A stretch of 32,715 nucleotides of DNA from assembly GCA_900546395.1 (NCBI GenBank), contig URDD01000025.1:1-32715 (forward strand), written 5' to 3'. The position numbers and the translations under genes are program-made. This stretch comes from an uncultured Bacteroidales bacterium (GTDB taxonomy: Bacteria; Bacteroidota; Bacteroidia; Bacteroidales; UBA932). Below are positions 1-7,359 of this stretch, piece by piece. How positions within the stretch are numbered: the first letter of the stretch is position 1; every line of letters starts with the position of its first letter. The notes under the pieces were generated by a model, which was not told the DNA's origin, did no database searches, and saw only the letters and a list, made by a program, of their open reading frames with translations.

Positions 1-163
1 AATCGTCTATTATAGGGTACATTTCCCTGTTTGCATAAAAACTGTCCATAAGCCTTATACCCTGTTCAGCCCAGATGAAACCTTGTCTGTAGCAATTCCA
101 GACATACCTGCCAATGTCTTTGCTGTCGGGTATGAAGAAACTCCTATAAGAATATCCAGTGCA
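1..163 (-). pseudogene. Out-of-frame continuation of the DUF4932 gene
   Basis: Read leftward on the minus strand, a second frame opens just after a TGA at 166-164 and stays open to position 2 (54 codons). It encodes protein-like sequence including SFFIPDSKDIGRY, GFIWAEQGIRLMDSFYANR and MYPIIDD. The first frame instead ends at 55 in an unconvincing tail (SGIATDKVSSGLNRV). The two frames are related by re-reading one base, compatible with a one-base loss somewhere around 120-163. The gene is therefore either a recent pseudogene or carries a sequencing or assembly error. The rest lies outside the window. Confidence 0.55.
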
Positions 164-804
164 TCAGGAGAAATAAAAGGGTCAGAGCAACTCATACCGT
201 AATTGTTTAGACCATTTGCAGGGCTGACACACACGGAAGTCTCTTCCGGAAAAGGCTTGCCATAGAAATTCTCGAACCACTTGGGTCTGATGTATTTGTC
301 AATGACCTTCTTCATACTTCTGATGCAGTCATCATATAACTCCTGGTGTGAGGAGAAAAACTCGTGAAAACTGCTTTTCCTATAGAAGTCATTCAGCAGC
401 AACACATACCTCCTCATATTCTCCTCAGTCCACCTGTTGTCGGTTTTATTGATATATTCGGGAAGATTCACTTTCTCATTCAGACTCAAACTTCCGTCTC
501 TGATGCACAGCAGACCTGCAGACATAGGAACAGAAAAATAACTTACCACATAGACTGAGTCAGGAGCATCTCTCATTTCACGGATAAATTCCATTACTGG
601 ATGATTCTTGAATTTGCCGAAAGACTGCTCTATTTCTGTCGCGTAATCTGGGATTATTCTGCCGCTGTATTCCTCGCATCCGGCCAGTCTCCATACAATG
701 GCAGAAAGTTCCTGTCTTTCATCTACATATACACGCCATTTGGCCTCACACAACATGCCGATCATCAGCGATACCAAAATCAAAACACTTCTTTTAGTGA
801 CCAT
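55..804 (-). CDS. DUF4932-family exported protein, frame-broken and running off the left edge
   Basis: The 249-codon frame starts with a positively charged, hydrophobic leader (MVTKRSVLILVSLMIGMLC) typical of a signal peptide. It continues with the hallmark DUF4932 opening (VDERQELSAIVWRLAG, then an EY...P.Y..EI segment and FKNHPVMEF), a family common in Bacteroidales with no settled function. RWTEENMRRYVLLLNDFY and NGLNNYG also fit the family as I remember it. Members usually run past 300 residues and carry a later HExxH-like stretch, which I do not see here. The last ~35 residues before the stop are probably out of frame, because the protein-like sequence resumes in another frame (see the entry at 1-163). 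The gene follows the S41 peptidase gene by 23 bases and is probably co-transcribed with it. The family call rests on remembered motifs; substrate and activity are unknown. Confidence 0.65.
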   Translation of the reverse strand: MVTKRSVLILVSLMIGMLCEAKWRVYVDERQELSAIVWRLAGCEEYSGRIIPDYATEIEQSFGKFKNHPVMEFIREMRDAPDSVYVVSYFSVPMSAGLLCIRDGSLSLNEKVNLPEYINKTDNRWTEENMRRYVLLLNDFYRKSSFHEFFSSHQELYDDCIRSMKKVIDKYIRPKWFENFYGKPFPEETSVCVSPANGLNNYGMSCSDPFISPDALDILIGVSSYPTAKTLAGMSGIATDKVSSGLNRV

Positions 805-827
805 AATGCTAGTAAGATTACCAATTG

Positions 828-2672
828 TTAATTTAATTCTCTTTTGATAGTATCTATATAATCGTTCAGGTTCTCAGAGTCCAAATATATATCTGGAGAT
901 ACGCCTAAGCCATGGTGTCTGCTACCATCGACATTCGTGGCTCTGACGGCAGTCATGCGGAAATTGAATACGGGCATAGGGATTGATGTTGCATCTCCAT
1001 TTGTTCCCGCAGTAGGTGTTCCTATGATGGTTCCCAATCCGTAGCCTTTAGCGAGCATAAGAACAGTCTCGCCCCAACTGATTGTATTATGACCGGACAA
1101 GAAGAAAACGGGAAGATCAATGTGAGGCAAAGCCGGCTGTATCTGCTCATGCGAAGACGAATAACTGATATATTCACGGTCTGGAAAGCAGGATAACGGT
1201 ATATGAAACATAGGTGCAGTGCTTAGCGCAGTATCAGTAAGATGTGACAGTACTTTCTCAAAATCAAATGCGGGATAATTGCGCAAATCAAAAACCAGAG
1301 CCTTATATTTACCGTTTGCAATTGAATCCATGCAAGGTAAAAATCTGTCATGACACTCCATAGAGACAGACGGGTTGAAAACCAGAATACTGTCAATTAC
1401 CTTCATTGTGTAGTCCGGTACAGGCTTCTCAGATAAGGGAAGTTCACGTGTTCCGTAAAGTGTATCTGTTATGAAGCGGTCACCGTCACGTAATTCAATG
1501 ACCAGCGGGGCTCCTACCTCGTCCGTTTCCGTCATTGCTTCCAGGGCCAGCTTCGTTGCCAGGAAGTCATTGCCCGTATTTGTTTTACGGATGCAGTCCT
1601 TAAACATTATAGATGCTTCTACTCCATTGATTTTCAGGACTTCAGTATCTTTCTTGCCTGAAATGAAGATGGCTCCTGTTTCAGAATCCCTGTTAAAAGC
1701 AACCGGAGCATAGCCGCAATTCAAATAGAATGAAACCGCTCCTCCGAAACCTAATGAAGGGTCAGTCAGCATATGTCCGTCTTTTACTGGATTCATTGCT
1801 CTCAGGACTGCATCGTAATATTTCTTTATGTCAGAACGTGTCCCTTTACCGTTTGCCAATGTATCTACAGCTTCCATCATTCCTGGAAGATATGATTCCC
1901 AGTTTAAATCGTCCTCAAGATGGTAGGGATAGAAATGTTGTATGATATTCCATCTGAAAGCCATATCTGCAAAACGGTATGCTTTATTTCCGACCAGTTC
2001 CAGAATTCTGTCCCTTAGGGAATTACCTGAAACGTTCAATGAGGCATTCAATTTTTTCCTGGCTTCTTTAAGTTGCAAGTCTGATTTGTTTTTTGAAAAT
2101 GCATCTTTCCTTTCAGCTATAGGGATGTTAAGATACAGATTATCCGATATCTTATAGCAATACACGGAATCTGCCTGTGGACATTCATTCCGGTCAGCCA
2201 GTCCGCTTTCCGAACAGGATATCAGTTCTTTATAGAATGGACGGTAATCCCGGAACTCTTTTTTCAAGACACGCATTATTCCCGGAATTTTTATTTCTCC
2301 GCATCCGTGGTGCAACCAGTAGCTATAGTCTGACCTGTCACCTTGAACTGTCCTTACGCACGGAGACGGTGCTTGCGATATATAACTGTTCGGAGCAAAT
2401 ACTGAAAGATATTTTTCAAGTATCTTTTCCAAAGGCTGTCCTTCGCATATTGCAGAAAAGTTATAATAATCAATGCTCAGCCAATCCGAATTTTCCCATT
2501 TTTCAGTATATGGATTCGGAGAGTAATATCTTACTATTCCGGATACTCGTGCATATGCCTCGATATTCGGACTTTCTATCGAGTCTTTTCCAGACAACAG
2601 CATAGCATTATTTCCATAGCTGTAAACACTTATGGAAAAGCAAAGCAGAAGAAAAAAAGCTGAAATTTTCAT
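828..2672 (-). CDS. S41 (C-terminal processing/tricorn-type) serine peptidase, exported
   Basis: A 614-residue protein with an N-terminal signal peptide (KISAFFLLLCFSISVYS). Residues ~25-230 are an unassigned N-terminal region. From ~230 (YRFADMAFRWNIIQHFYPY) the sequence matches Bacteroides S41 peptidases. KDGH (His ~300) corresponds to the family's DGHT motif, and the nucleophile region is ISWGE (Ser ~532), followed by LGTIIGTPTAGTNGD and the C-terminal HHGLGVSPDIYL. The family cleaves peptides near C-termini, usually in the periplasm or at the cell surface; a Ser/His-type active site is inferred. The residue after the nucleophile is Trp rather than the usual Ala or Tyr. It is the middle gene of a minus-strand run, 15 bases after the upstream gene's stop and 23 bases before the DUF4932 gene. 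Substrate unknown. Confidence 0.85.
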   Translation of the reverse strand: MKISAFFLLLCFSISVYSYGNNAMLLSGKDSIESPNIEAYARVSGIVRYYSPNPYTEKWENSDWLSIDYYNFSAICEGQPLEKILEKYLSVFAPNSYISQAPSPCVRTVQGDRSDYSYWLHHGCGEIKIPGIMRVLKKEFRDYRPFYKELISCSESGLADRNECPQADSVYCYKISDNLYLNIPIAERKDAFSKNKSDLQLKEARKKLNASLNVSGNSLRDRILELVGNKAYRFADMAFRWNIIQHFYPYHLEDDLNWESYLPGMMEAVDTLANGKGTRSDIKKYYDAVLRAMNPVKDGHMLTDPSLGFGGAVSFYLNCGYAPVAFNRDSETGAIFISGKKDTEVLKINGVEASIMFKDCIRKTNTGNDFLATKLALEAMTETDEVGAPLVIELRDGDRFITDTLYGTRELPLSEKPVPDYTMKVIDSILVFNPSVSMECHDRFLPCMDSIANGKYKALVFDLRNYPAFDFEKVLSHLTDTALSTAPMFHIPLSCFPDREYISYSSSHEQIQPALPHIDLPVFFLSGHNTISWGETVLMLAKGYGLGTIIGTPTAGTNGDATSIPMPVFNFRMTAVRATNVDGSRHHGLGVSPDIYLDSENLNDYIDTIKRELN

Positions 2673-2687
2673 ATATCCAGTTATATG

Positions 2688-3737
2688 TCAGTTAGTATTT
2701 CCCACACTGCGGTAGTCCCAGACAATGTATTTCTGAGACAGTTTTCCGCTTCCTCCGATTGTGGTATTTTCCTGGCTTACAAGTTCCTGAGGCCATCCAT
2801 CAGGGAAATAACTGATCCTAAGATAAGAATTCTGAACACCATCTTCTGTAATCTGGCTGTCTATAGTAGAGTTGAAATCATTGCGAACCTCATCCATCTT
2901 GTCCTCCTCCAAGAAGGCCTCGGCGAAACTGCCTATCAACCCTTTGATATCCTCTTTTGGGATGTAGTTACAGACATCTGCAGATATTCCATATTCGTAT
3001 GTCTGGGAATCATGCCAGATTTCAGTCTTTGAATCTGACGCATATTCTGTATCTGTCGCATCGTTGTGGCTGCTTGTCGCACCGAGCCTATACTGGCCTC
3101 CGTGATAGTTGAAAAGTAATTCCAATTCTTCTATATATCCTTCTACAAGTTCGTCAGTATCAATAAGATTTCTTATTTTTGTCAAATCATATCCGACGGC
3201 AAGCAAGGAATCTGTATATGGTATTTTATGGATGACTTTTTCAAGCACATCCCTTGACTGCTTCTTGATTTCCTTCAGGTTGTCATATTTTATGATTTTG
3301 CCCAATTCGTCAGTCCGGAACTTTATAACAGTCCCCACAGTGGCATCCCGGAGTGTCTCGATTGTCTGTTCTATCAAATCCTGGATTTCAGATTCAACTT
3401 CCTTGCTTGTGCCGAACTCCAGGAATGTATATTCCATATTGTACCCCTTCTTCGTTGAATCGGTAACCGTAAGCATCACCTTTGCCGAAACTCCAAGAGT
3501 CATAACAGTGTCTTGTCCTCTGACTTTCCATTGGTTTTCATATATCCAATAGGTCATTGTATCTCTTTGGCTGAACCATGCTATAACCGGCAGAAGACTG
3601 TCTTCCTGGGAGGCAATGCTTTCATCAGCCTGCGATATATGTACCTGATGCGGATGGTGCAAGGATGTAGATGATGACAATACTACAAACAGTCCTGCAA
3701 CAGCAATAATCCATGAATAATTTTTCAAGCAAGCCAT
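2688..3737 (-). CDS. Exported protein of unknown function
   Basis: A 349-residue protein that I cannot assign to a named family. The N-terminus (CLKNYSWIIAVAGLFVVLS) is a signal peptide or single membrane anchor. The mature part is acidic and looks globular and secreted: WFSQRDTMTYWIYENQWKV near residue 55, a DSTKKGYNMEYTFLEF strand pair near 100, then helical and Glu/Lys-rich sequence at ~115-215, and beta-type sequence to the C-terminus (LSQKYIVWDYRSVG). No catalytic motif was found. It is the first gene of the minus-strand run leading to the S41 peptidase (15-base gap) and the DUF4932 gene, so a role with these exported peptidase-like proteins is possible but inferred only from position. 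Confidence 0.8.
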   Translation of the reverse strand: MACLKNYSWIIAVAGLFVVLSSSTSLHHPHQVHISQADESIASQEDSLLPVIAWFSQRDTMTYWIYENQWKVRGQDTVMTLGVSAKVMLTVTDSTKKGYNMEYTFLEFGTSKEVESEIQDLIEQTIETLRDATVGTVIKFRTDELGKIIKYDNLKEIKKQSRDVLEKVIHKIPYTDSLLAVGYDLTKIRNLIDTDELVEGYIEELELLFNYHGGQYRLGATSSHNDATDTEYASDSKTEIWHDSQTYEYGISADVCNYIPKEDIKGLIGSFAEAFLEEDKMDEVRNDFNSTIDSQITEDGVQNSYLRISYFPDGWPQELVSQENTTIGGSGKLSQKYIVWDYRSVGNTN

Positions 3738-3776
3738 AATACAATCTCCTAATGATTAAATATGATTTTCCAGCAC

Positions 3777-3784
3777 CAAAATTA
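3777..3784 (-). promoter_or_regulatory. Possible -7 box for the 3737-to-55 operon
   Basis: On the minus strand this reads TAATTTTG, an exact TAnnTTTG match 40 bases before the ATG at 3737. The expected -33 position holds TAGG rather than TTTG, so support is partial. A run of eight C (3808-3815) lies just upstream, a homopolymer that could vary in length. Confidence 0.4.
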
Positions 3785-3839
3785 TGCAAAATCATGGAGA
3801 TTTCCTACCCCCCCCGATTTTTATTTAATTTATTGTTAA

Positions 3840-3995
3840 TCAGGTATTGAACTGCAGTCGGATTATGCCAGATTCAGCACAGACAAGTCAGGTGCCTTGG
3901 CAAGTGACGGATATATCGCAATAATCGGCAACAGTATATGGGAACAGGTCTCAATAAGACTCGATATCAAGAACATCAGTTTGTATTTGAAATAA
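3840..3995 (+). pseudogene. C-terminal gene remnant without a start
   Basis: Between two minus-strand genes the plus strand holds a frame open from a TAA at 3837 to a TAA at 3993. It encodes a protein-like C-terminus (IELQSDYARFSTDKSGALA, then SDGYIAIIGNSIWEQVSIRL and DIKNISLYLK). It has no ATG or RBS and no room for the rest of a gene. The balanced composition and alternating beta-like pattern suggest the tail of a lost exported protein. No family recognised; a chance open frame remains possible. Confidence 0.35.
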
Positions 3996-4002
3996 CTTCC
4001 TG

Positions 4003-5286
4003 CTATTCACCTCGGACGAACATATTCTCATAATTGACAGTCAGACGCTTGAAAAACAATATGAAGTCTGCTCCTAATGAGCCGGGAAGCAGAGATTCTC
4101 CGTCAGCATCTTTTATAACTTCTGTGTCTTGAAGCCGTACGGTCTGGGCGGATATGCTGAATTCAAATTCCGGAAGTGTCACTACTTTCACTTGGGAGAT
4201 TCCTCCGAATCCGCCCCTTGAGCTTGAGTTTTCTTCCAGTCCGGACAAAGTTTCCGGAAACATCATTGCAAATTTATTCCCGAGATCCGACTTCACGTTG
4301 CCGGAGTCAAAAACCATATCATACGGCTGTCCATTGTACTCGGTTCTGATATTCGGAGTATTGGAAACCAGGTATATATTCGGCTCCCCGTCCGAGATAC
4401 GGTATGGAAAGACAAACTTTCCGTTTTCATTGTCAATGATTACTTCTTTTATATCCCTGATGAAATTGTAGCCCAATACACCATCGAACCCAAACACGGA
4501 ATCAACTTCCTTGTCAGGAGGTGCGACCATGAATACAGGGTTGTGATATACTATTTCACCGACTTTCATAGAATCAGCAACAGCCAGTTTTACATAGCCT
4601 ATGCTTATTCCGGAAACAGGGATGGAGTCTGCGATTATTTTCAAGCCGGCTTCTTCTGCGTATTTTTCAGAGACGAAGTTGCCGAAAGAACATCCTGTGT
4701 CAAATATATAATCCTTGGTTATTCCGTTAACTTCCACAGGAATATGGAAATGATACCCTCTTCCTACAGTATCGCATTTCATCGGCACAGAGACATCGTG
4801 CGATGGCCTTACCGCATAAGGTGCGGGATAATCTGCAAGAGCTTTGCCCATGCGTTCTATGAAGATATAGCTGTAAAGGGATTCAAAAGGAACGGCATCT
4901 TTGAGGGCATTCACCAGGTCTTCTCCGGCCTGCCCAGCCGGGCCGTACAATCCCATATTCAGCAGGTTCATTGCACGCTGTCCTGCGATTCCTATGGATG
5001 TTTCAGCTCCGAGTTCTTCCTGATGGAATTGCAGCAGTCTGTCCATCGCTATGGCGGCGCTTTCCAGACGGTTGAATCCTACGTCTAATTGTGTTTCTGC
5101 AATGAGATTCAGCATCTCGATGCTGACTGAATCCTTCAATGCCGGATATTCTTCCCTAAGCCTGAATAAGTCTCCGCTGTTCAGTATTTCTCCCATTTTT
5201 ATATCGGCTGCAGTTTGTGACCAGGAATAATTGCACGAGAGCAGGACCGATATGAGGAGTAATGATATTTTATGTAAAGTTTTCAT
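4003..5286 (-). CDS. Exported retropepsin-like aspartic protease with two lobes
   Basis: 427 residues from the ATG at 5286, chosen because KTLHKISLLLISVLLSC is then a clean signal peptide with a possible lipobox Cys at 18. An in-frame ATG at 5316 would add ten hydrophilic residues. Residues ~25-165 are helical, perhaps TPR-like. Two retropepsin-like units follow. The first has FDTGCS (~195-200) and ends in FDGVLGYNFI (~267-276). The second has FDSGN (~326-330) and ends in LPGSLGADFI near the C-terminus. Each unit pairs a DTG/DSG active-site loop with the flap-side LG.(D/N)F motif, so one chain could form a complete two-aspartate active site. It is minus-strand, preceded by its own consensus promoter, and upstream of the other exported peptidase genes. 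Substrate unknown. Confidence 0.8.
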   Translation of the reverse strand: MKTLHKISLLLISVLLSCNYSWSQTAADIKMGEILNSGDLFRLREEYPALKDSVSIEMLNLIAETQLDVGFNRLESAAIAMDRLLQFHQEELGAETSIGIAGQRAMNLLNMGLYGPAGQAGEDLVNALKDAVPFESLYSYIFIERMGKALADYPAPYAVRPSHDVSVPMKCDTVGRGYHFHIPVEVNGITKDYIFDTGCSFGNFVSEKYAEEAGLKIIADSIPVSGISIGYVKLAVADSMKVGEIVYHNPVFMVAPPDKEVDSVFGFDGVLGYNFIRDIKEVIIDNENGKFVFPYRISDGEPNIYLVSNTPNIRTEYNGQPYDMVFDSGNVKSDLGNKFAMMFPETLSGLEENSSSRGGFGGISQVKVVTLPEFEFSISAQTVRLQDTEVIKDADGESLLPGSLGADFILFFKRLTVNYENMFVRGE

Positions 5287-5343
5287 TATAAATTTTTTTT
5301 GCTTGTAAAATGACAAACTATCAGAAAAAGTATTATCTTAGTG

Positions 5344-5374
5344 CGAAGATATTAGTTAGTATTGGATAAGCAAA
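5344..5374 (-). promoter_or_regulatory. Promoter for the retropepsin-like gene
   Basis: Minus strand: TTTG (5374-5371), a 19-base spacer, then TATCTTCG (5351-5344), one base off TAnnTTTG. This is the Bacteroidota sigma-factor arrangement. Transcription would start ~50 bases before the ATG at 5286. Confidence 0.6.
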
Positions 5375-5391
5375 TTTTTTATGCCATTAAT

Positions 5392-5418
5392 GTTTCATTG
5401 TAACCGGTTCAATGAAAC
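5392..5418. promoter_or_regulatory. 27-bp near-perfect palindrome, probable operator
   Basis: Arms GTTTCATTG (5392-5400) and CAATGAAAC (5410-5418) flank TAACCGGTT, whose AACC/GGTT continues the dyad. The only asymmetry is one extra T at 5401. There is no loop, so a protein-binding dyad fits better than a terminator, and no gene ends nearby. It lies 18 bases upstream of the minus-strand -33 element, between divergent genes, where it could control one or both. Confidence 0.5.
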
Positions 5419-5540
5419 TATATTTTTTATTTGATTTAAACGTTCTGCCTGGAGATAGAATCTATTATCCCCCACCCAAAAAACTTTTATTGGACGGCGT
5501 TGGTGATGCTGTCTGTATAAAACCTACTGTTCTCTTATTG

Positions 5541-5552
5541 TTTAACGTTAAA
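5541..5552. promoter_or_regulatory. 12-bp perfect palindrome in the leader of the Big2 lipoprotein gene
   Basis: TTTAACGTTAAA is exactly self-complementary and ends 11 bases before the ATG at 5564. It may be a regulator site, or chance in AT-rich DNA. Confidence 0.25.
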
Positions 5553-5563
5553 ATTTTACAGTT

Positions 5564-6703
5564 ATGAAAAAATTGCAGAAATACGCTATAGTATTGTTTC
5601 CGGTATTGTTTTTTATTTTCTCATGTGAAAAGGAAAAGACAGAGAATGTGAAAGACAGTCTTTTTATCGTGATGTCGAAAGAATCTCTGGAAATGACAGT
5701 GGGTGATTCATTAGTCCTTACGGCTGAGGTCGCTCCGTCTTCGAAAGAAGCGGATCTTATCTGGAGTTCTTCAAATCCGGAAGCAGTATCAGTAAAAGAA
5801 GGGGTAGTGACAGCTTTAAAAGAAGGAACCGCTTCTGTAACTGCATCCGTGGAGGATGTCTCTGCTGTATGTAAAGTAATTGTAAATCCTCTTCCTGCGC
5901 CTAAGCCGGGTGACTATCTTTATGAGGACGGGACTTGGAGTGATGGCGGACTTGTCAGTATGGATGCCGGTGGTCTTAATCCTGTATGGTCGGAAGTAAA
6001 GCCTGCTCCGAAGCAGGGAAAGAAGGTAATAGGAATAGTATTCCAGACTGATCAGAGCAGAATAGCAGAGTCGGATATTGCAGATGGTTATACCAACGGT
6101 TATGCTGTATCTGTACGCTTTGCACGCAGTGCTGAAAAACCTACGACATTCTGGTCAACGGATATGGCTTTTTCATGCCTTAAAGCTGCAAAACTTGCGA
6201 GTACATGGTATGACAATGTTAATGGAAGGGCGGAAACAGAGACTGTTTGCACTACTTATGGCGATGCGCTGGAAGAAAGTATGCCGGCATTTTATCTTAC
6301 AGTGAACGGACTTCCATTTGCCGTTCCTGAAGAGACAAGCGGCTGGTTCCTTCCGAGTACAGGGCAGTTGTGGGATATGGTAGCCAATCTTTGCGGTCAC
6401 GAAGCTGCCGAGTTGATGCAAGGCTGGCAGACTACAGAAAGAGATGCTACGTGGTACTGTTCTGAGAAAGTTAAATATAATGCCATGGAGAAGTTCAATG
6501 AAACATTGTCAATGATTCCGGAAGATGAGAAGGATGTACTTGTCGAGAATGACAGTTTGCATCCGTTCTGTTCTTTGTGGACATCGACTCCGTATGAAGA
6601 GGAATCAGCAAATATTATCAATATCGGAAGTGACGGACTTATTGAACTGATGTGCGACTGGTATAACGCAGACTGTTTTGCCCGTCCTATTCTGGCTTTC
6701 TGA
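5564..6703 (+). CDS. Big2-domain surface lipoprotein
   Basis: A 379-residue lipoprotein. The leader KKLQKYAIVLFPVLFFIFSC places the lipidated Cys at 21, followed by an acidic/lysine stretch (EKEKTENVKDS). Residues ~36-108 are a bacterial Ig-like group 2 domain (MTVGDSLVLTAEVAP, WSSSNPEAVSV, EGTASVTASV). A proline-rich linker (NPLPAPKPGDYLYEDGTW) leads to a ~265-residue C-terminal domain of the kind seen in Bacteroidales surface lipoproteins (WFLPSTGQLWDMVANL, then FCSLWTSTPYEE). Probable role: surface adhesion or structure; no enzymatic motif seen. It is divergent from the retropepsin-like gene, with the palindrome at 5392-5418 between them, and is followed by an inverted repeat that may end transcription. 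I did not find a good TAnnTTTG box for it. Confidence 0.8.
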   Translation: MKKLQKYAIVLFPVLFFIFSCEKEKTENVKDSLFIVMSKESLEMTVGDSLVLTAEVAPSSKEADLIWSSSNPEAVSVKEGVVTALKEGTASVTASVEDVSAVCKVIVNPLPAPKPGDYLYEDGTWSDGGLVSMDAGGLNPVWSEVKPAPKQGKKVIGIVFQTDQSRIAESDIADGYTNGYAVSVRFARSAEKPTTFWSTDMAFSCLKAAKLASTWYDNVNGRAETETVCTTYGDALEESMPAFYLTVNGLPFAVPEETSGWFLPSTGQLWDMVANLCGHEAAELMQGWQTTERDATWYCSEKVKYNAMEKFNETLSMIPEDEKDVLVENDSLHPFCSLWTSTPYEEESANIINIGSDGLIELMCDWYNADCFARPILAF

Positions 6704-6744
6704 GAGACTGCTTGAATTTGTAAACAGTTTATGTATGAATGATG

Positions 6745-6784
6745 CAGGCTGTTTCGGAAAATGAACATTTCCCGAAACAGCCTG
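6745..6784 (+). terminator. Hairpin downstream of the Big2 lipoprotein gene
   Basis: CAGGCTGTTTCGG (6745-6757) pairs exactly with CCGAAACAGCCTG (6772-6784) across a 14-base loop, 42 bases after the stop. No T-run follows, so it may act as a weak terminator or an mRNA-stabilising stem. Confidence 0.55.
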
Positions 6785-7061
6785 ACCAGATTTTGGCTCG
6801 GTATTGGAAAGTCCTCCATTCGTTGCAGAATTACCGGAGTGACTTCCACATTGTTCCGTAACAATAATTTTCATTCAAAGTCCATTCGGTACCGGAAGGC
6901 CACTCCTGCGGTACCAGCCTGGTTGAAAGACGCAGTCGGTACGGAGAAGGTGTGTTTTGGGTACGAACTGACTTGCGAAGTGTTAATTGGAAACAACCAA
7001 AATCAGGACAAGACAGTTGGTACTGGAACAGGGGACCGGTGGTGATTCAGGCCTCTCCTGT
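6785..7061. other. Non-coding stretch with recurring GGTAC pentamers
   Basis: No convincing gene on either strand; the open frames here have no start signal, family motif or natural composition. GGTAC occurs at 6888, 6910, 6938, 6960 and 7019 (spacings 22, 28, 22, 59), the first four with a preceding C or G. The flanking bases differ, so this is not a direct repeat array. Confidence 0.4.
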
Positions 7062-7352
7062 TTACTTGATGTAAGTCTTCAGGGCATCGATATAGTCCTC
7101 AAAGGCCTTGAGACCCGTCGCGGTGATGCGGCAGACTGTGTGCGGCTTCCTGCCTTTGAATCCCTTTTCTACGGAGATGTATCCTGCATTTGCCAGCTTG
7201 TCGATCTGGACACTCAGGTTGCCGGCTGTAGCTTCTGTTGTTTCACGCAGATATGTGAAATCTGCGGAATCTACATTTACGAGCAGGGACATCACTGCAA
7301 GACGCAGTTCCGAGTGAAGCAAAGGGTCCAGTTTTTTAAACTTAATATCCAT
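7062..7352 (-). CDS. Winged-helix transcriptional regulator (MarR/ArsR-like, HTH_34 type)
   Basis: A 96-residue single-domain protein. LDPLLHSELRLAVMSLL is the first helix pair of the small Bacteroidota winged-helix family, DFTYLRETTEATAGNLSVQI is the HTH with the recognition helix around NLSVQIDKL, and GYISVEKGFKGRKPHTVCRI is the wing. It probably binds DNA as a dimer and represses its own operon. It is the second gene of a pair: it starts 7 bases after the stop of the membrane protein gene. Such pairing usually means the regulator controls the membrane partner, but the signal sensed is unknown. Confidence 0.8.
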   Translation of the reverse strand: MDIKFKKLDPLLHSELRLAVMSLLVNVDSADFTYLRETTEATAGNLSVQIDKLANAGYISVEKGFKGRKPHTVCRITATGLKAFEDYIDALKTYIK

Positions 7353-7359
7353 TTCAAAA

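Noticed and set aside
6888..7023. CRISPR-like array from the GGTAC repeats
   Set aside because: The repeated unit is only 5 bases, spacers vary, and no cas gene is nearby.
6761..7045. 94-codon plus-strand open frame after the Big2 gene
   Set aside because: It begins inside the hairpin loop and its translation has no domain-like pattern.
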